In this document: one piece after another, positions 18,363 to 32,112 of the stretch
Position numbering within the stretch: the first letter of the stretch is position 1
Layout: the number at the start of each line of letters is the position of its first letter
Program-made: the position numbers and the translations under genes
The notes under the pieces: model-generated
Databases searched by the model: none
What the model saw: the letters and a program-made list of their open reading frames with translations, nothing else
What the model was told of the DNA's origin: nothing
DNA from: Anaerolineales bacterium
GTDB taxonomy: Bacteria; Chloroflexota; Anaerolineae; 4572-78; J111
NCBI GenBank assembly: GCA_020634855.1
Contig: JACKAU010000005.1
Location: forward strand, 62,001-126,000
DNA length: 64,000 nucleotides
Reading direction: 5' to 3'

Positions 18363-19249
18363 ACTTCCAACCCTACCCTACTAAATTTGGACACTTCGCC
18401 TTGGCCGTGGCTGTAGTCTGCGCCTTGATTATGCTCGTACTCATCGACGTGCTGCTGCGCCAAACCGTCCCTTCGACTATCTTCTGGTTGTTGGTCGCCA
18501 CCTTACTGGCTGTTGGTGCGACCATTACCGCCGTCTACTGTAGTATTATCGGCTTTAAGCTCAAATATCACCTCAACCGCAACGGGCTAATTATTCAATG
18601 GGGATTATGCCAGAAGCGCATCCCCCTGCATCATATTGAAGAGATTATTCCGGGCGAGATCGTTGAGGAGCCAATCCGATTTCGCGGGTTTGAACTGGCC
18701 GGACTGCGAATGGGTCGAGGCGAATCGGATGAACTAGGTCGCATCGCCTTCCATACCACGGCTCCTCTTGAGCGGACACTGCTCGTTTTGACCCCTGAAC
18801 AAACCTATGGCATCTCTCCCCAAGACCCGTCGGCTTTTCTTAAGGCCTGGCACGATCGGCAAGCCTTAGGCCCAACCCAACATTGGAGCGAAGAAGTTCG
18901 TCGGGGTTGGCCGCTCAGCATCGAGGTCTTGGTTGACCCGTTATGCTGGTGGTTGGTGGGCAGCGCAGCCGTTATTTGCTTGGCTTTGTTGGGCTATGTG
19001 TCGTTAAGCTACGCCGGCTTACCGACCTTACTGCCCGTTCACTTCGACAACTTCGGCCAGGCCGATCGCATCGTCGATAAATTCAACCTCTTCATCCTGC
19101 CGGCGGTGGGGGGAATTGCGTTGGGGGTTAATCTCATTCTCGGTGGTTTTATCCACCACCGCGAAAAAGTAGCCGCTTATATGCTGTGGGGCAGCACCAT
19201 TGTCGTGCAGCTGTTTCTGTGGATCGCCACTTTGACGATTACGGTTTAA
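18359..19249 (+). CDS. Membrane protein with bacterial PH-like domain and DUF1648
   Basis: 296 residues. Two N-terminal membrane segments (about 12-32 and 38-62) are followed by a PH-like region of the YdbT/YyaB type (about 65-160, YHLNRNGLIIQWGLCQKRIPL). Three more segments follow, with the DUF1648 signature LPVHFDNFGQADRIVDK between them. Such proteins are found in many Gram-positive and Chloroflexota genomes without known function. The start ATG overlaps the surE stop. It is followed by a palindromic repeat rather than by a classical terminator. Confidence 0.8.
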   Translation: MNFQPYPTKFGHFALAVAVVCALIMLVLIDVLLRQTVPSTIFWLLVATLLAVGATITAVYCSIIGFKLKYHLNRNGLIIQWGLCQKRIPLHHIEEIIPGEIVEEPIRFRGFELAGLRMGRGESDELGRIAFHTTAPLERTLLVLTPEQTYGISPQDPSAFLKAWHDRQALGPTQHWSEEVRRGWPLSIEVLVDPLCWWLVGSAAVICLALLGYVSLSYAGLPTLLPVHFDNFGQADRIVDKFNLFILPAVGGIALGVNLILGGFIHHREKVAAYMLWGSTIVVQLFLWIATLTITV

Positions 19250-19274
19250 TACGCTCAGTCGAAAGTAACCTATC

Positions 19275-19335
19275 GGTTCGTAGTAACCGCTTTAGCGGTG
19301 TTACACTCGAACGGCTAAAGCCATTACTACGAACC
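19275..19335. repeat. Palindromic intergenic repeat (REP-like)
   Basis: The 12-base ends GGTTCGTAGTAA (19275-19286) and TTACTACGAACC (19324-19335) are perfect inverted repeats. Inside, ACCGCTTTAGCGGT is itself a perfect hairpin. It sits between convergent genes and could act as a terminator for both. Confidence 0.7.
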
Positions 19336-19346
19336 ACAGTTCGATC

Positions 19347-22300
19347 CTAAAATCCTTGTAACTGGCTAAAATCGGCGTGACCTTTCGTCAAATCGCGAAT
19401 GCCTTGCAGCAGCGCCAGCCGGTTCTGCCGGATCGTCTCATCCTCATCCATCACCAATACCCCATCAAAAAAGGCATTAATCGGTTCGACCAGCAACTCC
19501 CGCAGAGCCGATACGACCGCGCCGGTAGTTGACGCCGGTGATAGACTGGCTTTGGCTTTTTCATAAGCGGCGTATAAATCCTGCTCAACCGCCTCGGTGA
19601 AAGCATTGGGTTGGAGCGCGTATTTTTCCTCGATATTTCTAACAATCCGCACACAGCGAGCATAGGCATTAAGCGTATCATCCCAATCGTCACGTTGAGT
19701 GGCGGCGACTAACTCTTTAGCCGAAGCCAACGCCGGCCAAGGATTATCACCTCGCTCAGCCAAAACAGCTTGGACGATATCAAAAGGTAGATCATATTCA
19801 TCGCGCAGCACACCTTCAAGGCGGCGTCGGATGAACTCACTTGTTTCCGCTAAGGATTTCGGGCTGACCTCAACCGGCATCAAGGCAGCAGCCAGTTGCA
19901 ACCCGACAGCGACATCGAAGCTGGTTTTGGTTTCGAGCAAAATGGTAACCAACGACAGCGCATCGCGGCGCAGGGCAAAGGGATCGGCTGAGCCGGTGGG
20001 GGCTTTACCCACGGCAAACAGGCCGCACAGGCTGTCAAGCCGGTTAGCCAAATTAAGCGCCAAACCGGGCTTACTCAACGACTCATGCGGCAGCGAGGTT
20101 TGAGGGTAGTAATGTTCCACAATGGCGCTGGCTACCGCCTCAGTTTCGCCGGAAATTTTGGCGTATTCATAGCCCATAATACCCTGCAAACTGGTTAATT
20201 CAACCACCATATTGGTCGCCAGATCAGCTTTGCTTAACCGAGCGGCTCGCTCGACCGTTTGGATCTCACCAGCCGATAGCTGCAATTGCTCACCAATCTG
20301 TACGGCTAACGTTTCCAGCCGTTTACTCTTGTCCAGCATCGAACCAAGCTGCTCCTGAAACGTCAGCGTATCGAGCCGGGGTAAAAAGGCTTCCAGATTT
20401 TGCTCGGTATCGGCTTTAAAGAAGAAATCGGCGTCGGCGTAGCGCGCCCGTAGAACGCCTTCATTCCCGCGCCGTACGATGTCCAGATGGTCCGTTCCGC
20501 CGTTGCGCACGGCGATAAAATGGGGGAGTAATGAGTGACTACCATCGGCTGAATACTTCACTACAGGAAAATAGCGCAGGTGTTTGCGCATAACTGTGAT
20601 TAAAATTGGCTCGGGCAAATCAAGATGCTTTTCTTCAAAACTGCCTAAAAATGCGGTCGGCTGCTCGACTAAATGGGTAACTTCCTCTAGTAAGACTGGA
20701 TTATCCGGTACTTGGCCACCAATTTCAGCCGCAATCGCAGCCAGTTGTCTTTTGATTTCAGCCTGCCGGGCTTCAGGATCGACCATAATTTGAGCATCGG
20801 CCATAATTGGTGGATAGGCAGCAGCCGTACCGATTTCTATATCCGGTGAGCCTTTAGGCCGTAAGCCACGGGTAATGCGCCCGCTGGTTAAACCGGCATA
20901 CTCAAACGGGATAACATCCTCGCCTAGTAAGGCTACAAGCCAGCGAATAGGGCGGCTGTATGCCGTCTTGCCGACTTCCTCTCCCACTTGGGCCGAAGCC
21001 AACCAGCGCATGGACTTACCGAAGGGAATAGCCCGGATGAAATTGGGCAAGTTTTCTGCCAGCACCTCGGCAGCAGGGCGCCCTTCGGTACGAACTTTGG
21101 CCACCACGTATTGCCCACCGTCCATCTCCTGAATTTCCAGGTCAGTTACATCGAGACCCTTGCCCCGAGCAAACCCTTGTGCGGCTTTCGTGGGCTTACC
21201 ATCGGCATCAAACGCAATTTTAGCCGAGGGTCCGCGAACAATCTCCGATAAATCCTCCTGATGTGGAACCAAATCTTCGACTAAGACCGCCAGCCGTCGT
21301 GGTGAGCCGAGAACCTGAACATCACGATAAGCCAATCTCAAATCGGATAAAAATTGAGGAACCGCCTCTTTCAAATAGGTCAAAGCATCCGTTACATCGT
21401 GAGAAGGCAGTTCTTCCGAACCTATTTCGAGCAAAAATGTTTGAGGATCTGATTTAACAGCCGGCATCGGAGCTAAAGAGAATAAGGCTCGTTCTGGCAT
21501 ATATTTCATCAGCGGAAAGTCGAGACTCTCTCGCTGCGTAACGAAAGCTTTTGCTACCTGGTGGGATAGACGGCGCATACGAGCAAAGTAACCGGCTCGC
21601 TCCGTTACCCCAATCACCCCTCTGGTATCGAGAATATTAAATGTATGCGAGCACTTGAGCACATAATCATAAGCAGGAATAATCAGCCCTTGCTCTAAAC
21701 AATGTTTACACTCTTGCTCGTAAAAATTGTAGGCATCGATTAAGGCCTCGACATTGGCCTGATTGAAATTGTATTCACAGTATTCAATTTCCTGACGCAG
21801 CAAAATATCACCATAGGTTTGAATCCCGTCCCAGTCGATCTTCCAAACGCTATCAACATTTTGTAGGCACATCGCGATCCGTTCCAAACCATAGGTCAAT
21901 TCGACTGCCACGGGATCAAGCTGCAAGCCACCCGCCTGCTGAAAGTAGGTGTACTGGCTGATTTCCATCCCATCCAGCCACACTTCCCAACCCAAGCCCC
22001 AAGCGCCCAACGCCGGGCTTTCCCAGTTATCCTCAACAAAGCGGATGTCATGCTCATCGCGGTTGAGACCAATGGCGTAAAGGCTGCCCAAATATAACTC
22101 TTGCGGATTACCAGGATCCGGCTGGATAATCACTTGAAATTGGGTATGCATCTGCATCCGATTGGGATTATCGCCAAAGCGGCCATCATCGGGCCGAAAG
22201 GAAGGTTCGACGTAGGCAATGTGCCACGGTTCCGGGCCGAGTACACGCAGAGTGGTGCCGGGATTGGCTGTTCCGGCTCCAACGGCTTCATGCCAAGGCT

Positions 22301-22379
22301 GCCAAATCAAATAGCCCTGATTGGCCCAGTACTGCTGCAAAGTCATAATAATCTGTTGAAAATTGAGGGGTTTGGTCAT
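19347..22379 (-). CDS. glyQS: Glycyl-tRNA synthetase, alpha and beta subunits fused in one chain
   Basis: Charges tRNA-Gly. The 1010-residue protein carries the complete alpha subunit first (about 1-295: FQQIIMTLQQYWANQGYLIW, PGTTLRVLGPEPW, VEPSFRPDDGRFGDNPNR, DGMEISQYTYFQQAGG) and the beta subunit from about 312 (FLLEIGSEELPSHDV through the HD-like region to an anticodon-binding C-terminus). Most bacteria with this type have separate glyQ and glyS genes; a single-chain form is known from chlamydiae and a few other groups. No frameshift or internal stop is seen. The linker is only about 15-20 residues. It is downstream of recO on the same strand with a 44-base gap. Confidence 0.95.
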   Translation of the reverse strand: MTKPLNFQQIIMTLQQYWANQGYLIWQPWHEAVGAGTANPGTTLRVLGPEPWHIAYVEPSFRPDDGRFGDNPNRMQMHTQFQVIIQPDPGNPQELYLGSLYAIGLNRDEHDIRFVEDNWESPALGAWGLGWEVWLDGMEISQYTYFQQAGGLQLDPVAVELTYGLERIAMCLQNVDSVWKIDWDGIQTYGDILLRQEIEYCEYNFNQANVEALIDAYNFYEQECKHCLEQGLIIPAYDYVLKCSHTFNILDTRGVIGVTERAGYFARMRRLSHQVAKAFVTQRESLDFPLMKYMPERALFSLAPMPAVKSDPQTFLLEIGSEELPSHDVTDALTYLKEAVPQFLSDLRLAYRDVQVLGSPRRLAVLVEDLVPHQEDLSEIVRGPSAKIAFDADGKPTKAAQGFARGKGLDVTDLEIQEMDGGQYVVAKVRTEGRPAAEVLAENLPNFIRAIPFGKSMRWLASAQVGEEVGKTAYSRPIRWLVALLGEDVIPFEYAGLTSGRITRGLRPKGSPDIEIGTAAAYPPIMADAQIMVDPEARQAEIKRQLAAIAAEIGGQVPDNPVLLEEVTHLVEQPTAFLGSFEEKHLDLPEPILITVMRKHLRYFPVVKYSADGSHSLLPHFIAVRNGGTDHLDIVRRGNEGVLRARYADADFFFKADTEQNLEAFLPRLDTLTFQEQLGSMLDKSKRLETLAVQIGEQLQLSAGEIQTVERAARLSKADLATNMVVELTSLQGIMGYEYAKISGETEAVASAIVEHYYPQTSLPHESLSKPGLALNLANRLDSLCGLFAVGKAPTGSADPFALRRDALSLVTILLETKTSFDVAVGLQLAAALMPVEVSPKSLAETSEFIRRRLEGVLRDEYDLPFDIVQAVLAERGDNPWPALASAKELVAATQRDDWDDTLNAYARCVRIVRNIEEKYALQPNAFTEAVEQDLYAAYEKAKASLSPASTTGAVVSALRELLVEPINAFFDGVLVMDEDETIRQNRLALLQGIRDLTKGHADFSQLQGF

Positions 22380-22423
22380 TTTCTTGTTACAGAAACCTTT
22401 CTAAATTTTTGGGGACAGCGTGC

Positions 22424-23200
22424 CTAGAGATGTCCCATTTCACGCTGTATTTTTCTCAAGAAGTCAACGCTTTTGAGTTGGCGCTCCAAGATAAAAGTAA
22501 TGTAGCCCATCAGCAGCCGTTCCACTTGCTGGCGGGTGGCCGGCGTTAATTGAAGTTTCGCCACGTTTTCCCAGGGTTCGGTCTGCAAATACCGCAGCAC
22601 CTTGAGCACCGCCAGGGGAATTATCTCGGCGTTAGGCCGTTTCTCGCCATATTCCGGACTAAGAACGCCGCCATCAACGAAATGAAAGTAGTTATTCTCG
22701 ACCGGTTGAATTGGCTCTTGGCTGGCCACACAAAAGTGAAGCTGTGGCTGAAATCCGGTCAGACTAAGCAGCCGCATCTCAAAATAACGCAGTACCAAAA
22801 AAGGGTCTTCAGACAGTGAGAGATGCGCCAGAGTTAGGGCCAGCAGTTCGTACAGCGGTTGGTTGGGATCGTGCTCCTCCGTGAACCGATCGACCAGTTC
22901 GGCCAAATAATAGGCGTGGCCGGTTTTCACCAAATCTTCGCGCAACCCCCGATAGGCTTCAACGATTTCAGCCTGTGAAACGATATCCCAGGTCCGGCCT
23001 GTAGCTATGAAGAGATTAGACAAGGTGAACAGCTCAATGTGACCGGCCTTCCGGCTGGTGATTTTTCGCGCCCCCTTGGCCAACAACCGAAGTTTACCTC
23101 GCTCTGGAGTAAATACCGTCAGCAAGCGATCCGCTTCGCCAAAATCCGTCCGGCGGAGAATGATCGCATCGGTTCGATAAAGTCGTTCGTTGCTACCCAT
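22424..23200 (-). CDS. recO: DNA repair protein RecO
   Basis: RecF-pathway mediator that loads RecA with RecR; recR is at 31 kb. In 258 residues the N-terminal OB fold is visible (RTDAIILRRTDFGEADRLLT and FTPERGKLRLLAKGARK), followed by the helical domain with a single Cys (QLHFCVASQE) in place of the usual four-Cys zinc site. The length matches. It is the first gene of a short unit with glyQS. Confidence 0.92.
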   Translation of the reverse strand: MGSNERLYRTDAIILRRTDFGEADRLLTVFTPERGKLRLLAKGARKITSRKAGHIELFTLSNLFIATGRTWDIVSQAEIVEAYRGLREDLVKTGHAYYLAELVDRFTEEHDPNQPLYELLALTLAHLSLSEDPFLVLRYFEMRLLSLTGFQPQLHFCVASQEPIQPVENNYFHFVDGGVLSPEYGEKRPNAEIIPLAVLKVLRYLQTEPWENVAKLQLTPATRQQVERLLMGYITFILERQLKSVDFLRKIQREMGHL

Positions 23201-23240
23201 AAGTGGAGATTATACTACTGTCAAGAGAATTCTGCGAATA

Positions 23241-23265
23241 AAAAAAAGCCAGTGTACTCACTGGC
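23241..23265 (-). terminator. Intrinsic terminator after cdd
   Basis: The stem GCCAGTG (23248-23254) with CACTGGC (23259-23265) has a 4-base loop. Read on the minus strand it is followed by seven Ts (23247-23241). It lies 36 bases past the cdd stop. Confidence 0.85.
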
Positions 23266-23300
23266 CTACATTAATTTGTTTAGTTCAGCCTGAGCGTGGA

Positions 23301-23726
23301 TCAAGAATGCGGTAAATTTTCCGGTCCAAAGCTATAAGGTAGCAAATCGGACAGCGTCAACACCTGGTATTGACCGGTCACATCCCCAATAATGACGATA
23401 AGGTCGGAGGCAAATTCTCGCATCACCTGCCGGCACACTCCACAAGGGGAACCGCCATTTTCGGTGGCGACGGCTATCGCCGCAAAATCCGTCTCACCCT
23501 CAGAAACGGCCTTAAAGATAGCCGTTCGCTCAGCGCAGACGGCTGCCGAGTGACCGACATTCTCAATATTACAGCCGGTATAGACTTTGCCACTTTTAGT
23601 GAGCAGCGCTGCGCCTACTTTGTATTTTGAATAAGGCGAGTAGGAATAGTTTCGAGCCTCAAGAGCTTGGTTGAGTAATTCTGCCCATCGTTGATCGGTT
23701 GAAGAGTCGTGATCAAAATCTGTCAT
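23301..23726 (-). CDS. cdd: Cytidine deaminase
   Basis: Deaminates cytidine and deoxycytidine to uridine forms in pyrimidine salvage. The 141-residue protein has the small tetrameric-type signatures: YSKYKVGAALLT near the start, the catalytic CAERTAIFKAV (CAE) and PCGVCRQV (PCxxC) zinc ligands, and GCNIENVGHSA. It lies 36 bases downstream of the CBS-domain transporter gene on the same strand and ends at its own terminator. Confidence 0.95.
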   Translation of the reverse strand: MTDFDHDSSTDQRWAELLNQALEARNYSYSPYSKYKVGAALLTKSGKVYTGCNIENVGHSAAVCAERTAIFKAVSEGETDFAAIAVATENGGSPCGVCRQVMREFASDLIVIIGDVTGQYQVLTLSDLLPYSFGPENLPHS

Positions 23727-23762
23727 AATTCACCGGGGTTTATTAACCTTGTGAAACACCAG

Positions 23763-25151
23763 TCAAGTGGCCGTATTGTGAATATTACTCATAAGAGTTG
23801 ATGTTGAGCCGCTCTGATCCTTCGCTGTTTTAGGGTTTTCTGCCAACTGGTTTTCCTCTTCCTCTTCCCTAATGCGCTTGACCCGAGCCGTTTTGATTCG
23901 GCGACCATCCACATCGAGTACGGTTAATACTAATTCCGGAACCCCAAATGAAGCCCCATCCAAAACTTCGCCCTCTTTGGGAATATGGCCTAACGCCCCG
24001 TAAATAAGCCCACCGAGTGTGTCATTCTCATCGGTGGGCAGTTCGATTGACATGATATCGTTAATATCGTCTAAATCCATCCGAGCGCTAAAAATATACT
24101 CGTCATCAGAAATATATTGCATATAGAACTCGTCGGCATCGTGTTCATCCTGAATTTCGCCAACGATCTCTTCCAAAATATCTTCAATTGTCACCAAACC
24201 CGCTGTCCCACCGTATTCGTCCACCACGATAGCAATGTGGACTTTCTTGGTTTGAAGTTCACGCAACAAATCGGTAACCGGTTTGGTTTCAGGGACATAG
24301 TAGACGCTGCGCTCCAAACCCCGAATGGATACCGGTTCGCCTTGTTTGAGCCAGTGGATCAACAGGTCTTTGACATAAAGGATACCGATAATATTATCAA
24401 TGGTCCCTTCATAAACAGGCACCCGTGAATGACCGGCTTGAAGAATCGTGTCCATAGCAGTTTTTACAGATGCATCAGCTTCTACAGCCACAATATCGAT
24501 CCGTGGCACCATGACTTCACGAGCAAGCGTATCTCCCAAGTCGAAGATCGAGTAGATCATCTCTTTTTCTTCTTCTTTAAGGACGCCTTCCTCTTCGCTC
24601 GCATCAACATAGCTACGCAAGTCTTCTTCAGTAATGGTTCCGAGGCTATAACTCTCAGTGTTAGCCCCTCGCCCTGTCACAATTCGACAAATTTTAGTCA
24701 CGGCTTTAGCTAAAGGGGCGGTAATAAAAGACAGCCCATTTATCAGATAAGCCGTAGACAAGGCAATGGGTTCGGCGTAGCTGCGGGCAATTTCTTTGGG
24801 AATAAGCTCACCAAAAATAAGCACAATTAGGGCCGTCACTACGGTAACAATACCTGCGGCTAAATATGTATTGATAGACAAAGATTGAGAAAGAGGGGTT
24901 ACGTACGCAAAAACTGCCAAAACTACAATAGAAGAACCCAACAATTTGAGGACGAACTGTTCAGTTGTAGAAAGAAGTGGAATATTTTCAGCCAAACGAT
25001 CAACAATCTGCGCCGCTGATCGGCCTTCTTCTATTAGCTGCAATCTTCGAGACTTACGGGTAAATGCGATAGCTTCTTTAGCCGCCGCAATAACTGCATA
25101 AAAAACAAGCAAGACAACAACAACAAGTGTTGTACTATCAGGCTCTATCAA
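23763..25151 (-). CDS. CNNM/CorC-type transporter with CBS pair (hemolysin-C family)
   Basis: 462 residues. The N-terminal DUF21/CNNM membrane domain (about 1-190) has several hydrophobic segments and the conserved ELIPKEIARSYAEP. A CBS pair spans about 210-330 (MVPRIDIVAVEADASV and IVVDEYGGTAGLVTIEDI). The C-terminal CorC_HlyC domain spans about 345-430 (ELPTDENDTLGGLIYGALG). Members are implicated in magnesium or cobalt transport or resistance; the older hemolysin name is misleading. The acidic-basic tail after 430 is low complexity. It is probably co-transcribed with cdd. Confidence 0.92.
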   Translation of the reverse strand: MIEPDSTTLVVVVLLVFYAVIAAAKEAIAFTRKSRRLQLIEEGRSAAQIVDRLAENIPLLSTTEQFVLKLLGSSIVVLAVFAYVTPLSQSLSINTYLAAGIVTVVTALIVLIFGELIPKEIARSYAEPIALSTAYLINGLSFITAPLAKAVTKICRIVTGRGANTESYSLGTITEEDLRSYVDASEEEGVLKEEEKEMIYSIFDLGDTLAREVMVPRIDIVAVEADASVKTAMDTILQAGHSRVPVYEGTIDNIIGILYVKDLLIHWLKQGEPVSIRGLERSVYYVPETKPVTDLLRELQTKKVHIAIVVDEYGGTAGLVTIEDILEEIVGEIQDEHDADEFYMQYISDDEYIFSARMDLDDINDIMSIELPTDENDTLGGLIYGALGHIPKEGEVLDGASFGVPELVLTVLDVDGRRIKTARVKRIREEEEENQLAENPKTAKDQSGSTSTLMSNIHNTAT

Positions 25152-25251
25152 AATAGCTCCACGAAACGCTAAAAACTACAAAAAACCCAACTGCTTGTCC
25201 TATTGGAAATATCTTTAGGACTATCTCGTATTACTCCACCCAACTGTTACT

Positions 25252-25296
25252 ATATTTCGCTCTTTAAATCATACAAAATAATAAAGAGCGAAATAT
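25252..25296. repeat. Long AT-rich inverted repeat downstream of the rRNA operon
   Basis: ATATTTCGCTCTTTA (25252-25266) and TAAAGAGCGAAATAT (25282-25296) form a 15-bp perfect stem with a 15-base loop. It lies between the 5S gene and the CBS transporter. No T run follows on the minus strand, so it may be an operator or a weak/Rho-aided terminator. Confidence 0.6.
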
Positions 25297-25350
25297 TGTT
25301 AGATTGTAACATAGGGTTGATAATACTGCAAAGGAAATAAAAAAAGCCCT

Positions 25351-25466
25351 CCTGGCAATGGCTTACTCTCCCAGAGGGTCGCCCCTCAAGTACCATCAGC
25401 GCTGACGGGCTTAACTGCCGGGTTCGGGATGGATCCGGGTGTGTCCCCGTCGCTAGAATCACCAAG
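25351..25466 (-). rRNA. rrf: 5S ribosomal RNA
   Basis: The minus strand gives about 116 bases beginning CTTGGTGATTCTAGCGACGG and containing the universal core CCATCCCGAACCCGGCAGTT. The ends CTTGGTG and TGCCAGG pair as helix I, allowing G-U. A T-rich tract follows the 3' end, and the AAGCC...GGCTT stem overlapping it could terminate the operon. Confidence 0.93.
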
Positions 25467-25566
25467 AAGACTTTTATTCACATGGATAATAACTATAAAA
25501 CTTAAATAGTAATACCCTAAAAACTAGATAGAACGGGTTAGTTCATGCAGAAGTAATTACGCTTAA

Positions 25567-28496
<2,930 letters not shown>

Positions 28497-28652
28497 CACG
28501 TAATTACCTTCGCAAAATTGAACTACCCGTTCTATTTAGTTTTTAAGGTACCACTACAGCATATCTAAATATATGCTATTTAATAGCGCCAACAAACATT
28601 AGCGATATTAAACAACAAACATTCAGATTGTCTATTATTTGGGGCAAGCTTA

Positions 28653-28725
28653 TGGAGATGAGGGGACTCGAACCCCTGACCCCCTCCGTGCAAGGGAGGT
28701 GCTCTCCCAGCTGAGCTACATCCCC
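28653..28725 (-). tRNA. tRNA-Ala (anticodon TGC)
   Basis: The minus strand folds as a cloverleaf: acceptor GGGGATG with CATCTCC, anticodon loop CTTGCAC, T-loop TTCGAGT. CCA is not encoded. It lies in the 16S-23S spacer, as is usual. Confidence 0.96.
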
Positions 28726-28749
28726 AGGTCTAAACCTGTAACTCCGATA

Positions 28750-28824
<75 letters not shown>

Positions 28825-28951
28825 ATATTGCAAGCCTTAACAACTGAGAAATGGCAGGAATTTTGATGTACATTTTAGCCCGAATTAAAAGGGGAATTAA
28901 ATTTTTATGGAAAACTATCAAATTAATGATTCGTTTTCGATTATTCCCTAG

Positions 28952-30450
<1,499 letters not shown>

Positions 30451-30745
30451 AAGTATACTACAAACCAAGCAAACATCTTTGCTTGTTAAATTCAAAGGCT
30501 CGGGACTATTGTACTGATTTAATTCCTGCCATTCTTCAGTTGTTAAGGTGCAAAGTAAAATTTGCAAACAAAAACCGACACTTCTCAATAAAGCTACAAA
30601 ATGTCGGTGGAAACACAAGCTTTTAGGTTTTCAGAGAATACCTAATTATAGACTTGCGCCTCCTTTTTGGTTATTATCAAAACTACCTCTAATACAATTC
30701 ATCTTTTTCAGAAACACTAACCACTTTCTGTCAGAGGTAAAGATA

Positions 30746-31011
30746 AGTGTACCACATTTTTGTCGCCGTGTCAAGAAACTCATCTAACTTTTTTCTGATA
30801 TTCTTGCGACAACAGCTACGTATTGTACTGTATTTTTTGAGATTGTCAAATTCCGCAAATTACTTTTTTTGGGATTTTTTGGTGACTTATCTAGTCAAAT
30901 CTCAGTACTTTTTACACTTTTTTAATGCACAGAGTGCTGCTCAATGAGAATTTATTGTACTCTCAAATCGACAACGAGAGAGATGATATCATATTTGAAA
31001 AGGTTTGTCAA
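30746..31011 (-). promoter_or_regulatory. Three tandem sigma-70-type promoters of the rRNA operon
   Basis: On the minus strand upstream of 16S there are three copies of the consensus -35 TTGACA, each with a good -10. P1 has -35 at 31006-31011, 17-base spacer, TATCAT at 30983-30988. P2 has -35 at 30844-30849, 16-base spacer, TACAAT at 30822-30827. P3 has -35 at 30769-30774, 17-base spacer, TACACT at 30746-30751. The rest of 30451-31077 is AT-rich and holds no gene. Confidence 0.75.
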
Positions 31012-31077
31012 CCCCTAATTTGGTCAATTTTACGATTTTTTCACCCTTTTAAGGTTACTGAATCTATAACCGTTTTC

Positions 31078-31683
31078 CTACATTTCGCTTCGACCGCTCA
31101 AGGCCCTACTGAGTGTAATCTCGTCGGCATATTCCAGATCACCACCGACCGGTAAACCACGCGCTAACCGGGTCAGCTTGATGCCGCTGCCATCAAACTG
31201 GCGGCTAATGTACATCGCCGTCGCTTCACCCTCCAGATTAGGGTTGGTGGCGATAATGATTTCACGAACTTTCGGATCACTCGACCGGACTCGCTCGACC
31301 AATTCGGCGATTTTGAGATCCTCGGGGCCAATGCCCTCGGTGGGAGCAATCGTACCGTGCAGCACGTGATAAAGGCCGTGATAATCTCTGGTGCGCTCGA
31401 TGGCCAGGACATCCAGCGGTTCTTCAACAACGCAGATAATTGAGCGATCACGATTTTCGTTGGTACAAAAAGCGCACGGATCACGCTCATCGATGTGGAA
31501 ACATCGGGAGCAGAAAACGACCTTTTCATGCAGTTCTTGCAGCGCTTCGGCCAAAGATTGAGCCTGCTCCGGCGAACTACGCAGCAGGTAAAAGGTCAGC
31601 CGCGAGGCCGTTTTAGGCCCAATTCCCGGCAGCCGAGAAAATTCATCGATTAGTTTTGTAATCGGGGCAGGGGTTGCTTGCAT
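31078..31683 (-). CDS. recR: Recombination mediator RecR
   Basis: Works with RecO to load RecA on gapped DNA. The 201-residue protein has the N-terminal helix-hairpin-helix (RLPGIGPKTASRLTFYLL), the four-Cys zinc site (CSRCFHIDERDPCAFC), the Toprim domain (ICVVEEPLDVLAIE) and the C-terminal Walker-like region (TRLARGLPVGGDLEYADE). Length is standard. It is the last gene of the conserved dnaX-ybaB-recR operon, 12 bases after ybaB. Confidence 0.96.
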   Translation of the reverse strand: MQATPAPITKLIDEFSRLPGIGPKTASRLTFYLLRSSPEQAQSLAEALQELHEKVVFCSRCFHIDERDPCAFCTNENRDRSIICVVEEPLDVLAIERTRDYHGLYHVLHGTIAPTEGIGPEDLKIAELVERVRSSDPKVREIIIATNPNLEGEATAMYISRQFDGSGIKLTRLARGLPVGGDLEYADEITLSRALSGRSEM

Positions 31684-31695
31684 CAGTTATAAACC

Positions 31696-32088
31696 CTACA
31701 TTAGACCGGGAATATTTAATCCCCCGGTAATTGAATTCATTTCATCGGCGGCCAAATTCTGCGACGCTTCGACAGCTTCATTGATGGCCGCTAGAATCAA
31801 ATCTTGAAGCATTTCAACATCGTCCGGATCAACCACTTCCGGCGCAATTGTGATCGACTCCAACTTCTGGTGGCCGGTCATCACTACTTTAATCGCGCCG
31901 CCGCCGGCGCTGATCTCCACGGTTTTATCGCCAAGGGCTTCCTGCGCTTCGAGCATCTGCTGCTGCATTTCCTGCAATTTGCCGGCCAGGCCACCTTTCG
32001 CACCTCCAGGCATACTCAAACCACCACCGCCCCCACCGCCAGGATTTTCCAGTGAGAACCCTTTGCCTTTGCCTTTTCTTTTTGCCAT
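31696..32088 (-). CDS. ybaB: Nucleoid-associated protein, YbaB/EbfC family
   Basis: Small DNA-binding protein, 130 residues. The family core is clear (KLQEMQQQMLEAQEAL, VEISAGGGAIKVVMTGHQKL, VEMLQDLILAAINEA). The first 35 residues are an unusual basic Gly-rich extension (MAKRKGKGKG followed by a run of Gly), longer than in typical YbaB of about 105 residues. It lies between dnaX and recR, the usual context. Confidence 0.94.
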   Translation of the reverse strand: MAKRKGKGKGFSLENPGGGGGGGLSMPGGAKGGLAGKLQEMQQQMLEAQEALGDKTVEISAGGGAIKVVMTGHQKLESITIAPEVVDPDDVEMLQDLILAAINEAVEASQNLAADEMNSITGGLNIPGLM

Positions 32089-32112
32089 ATTACATTCTCC
32101 TAAAATGATAGA

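Noticed and set aside
23763..25151. Hemolysin
   Set aside because: The CNNM/DUF21-CBS-CorC architecture is that of an ion transporter; nothing indicates a haemolytic activity.
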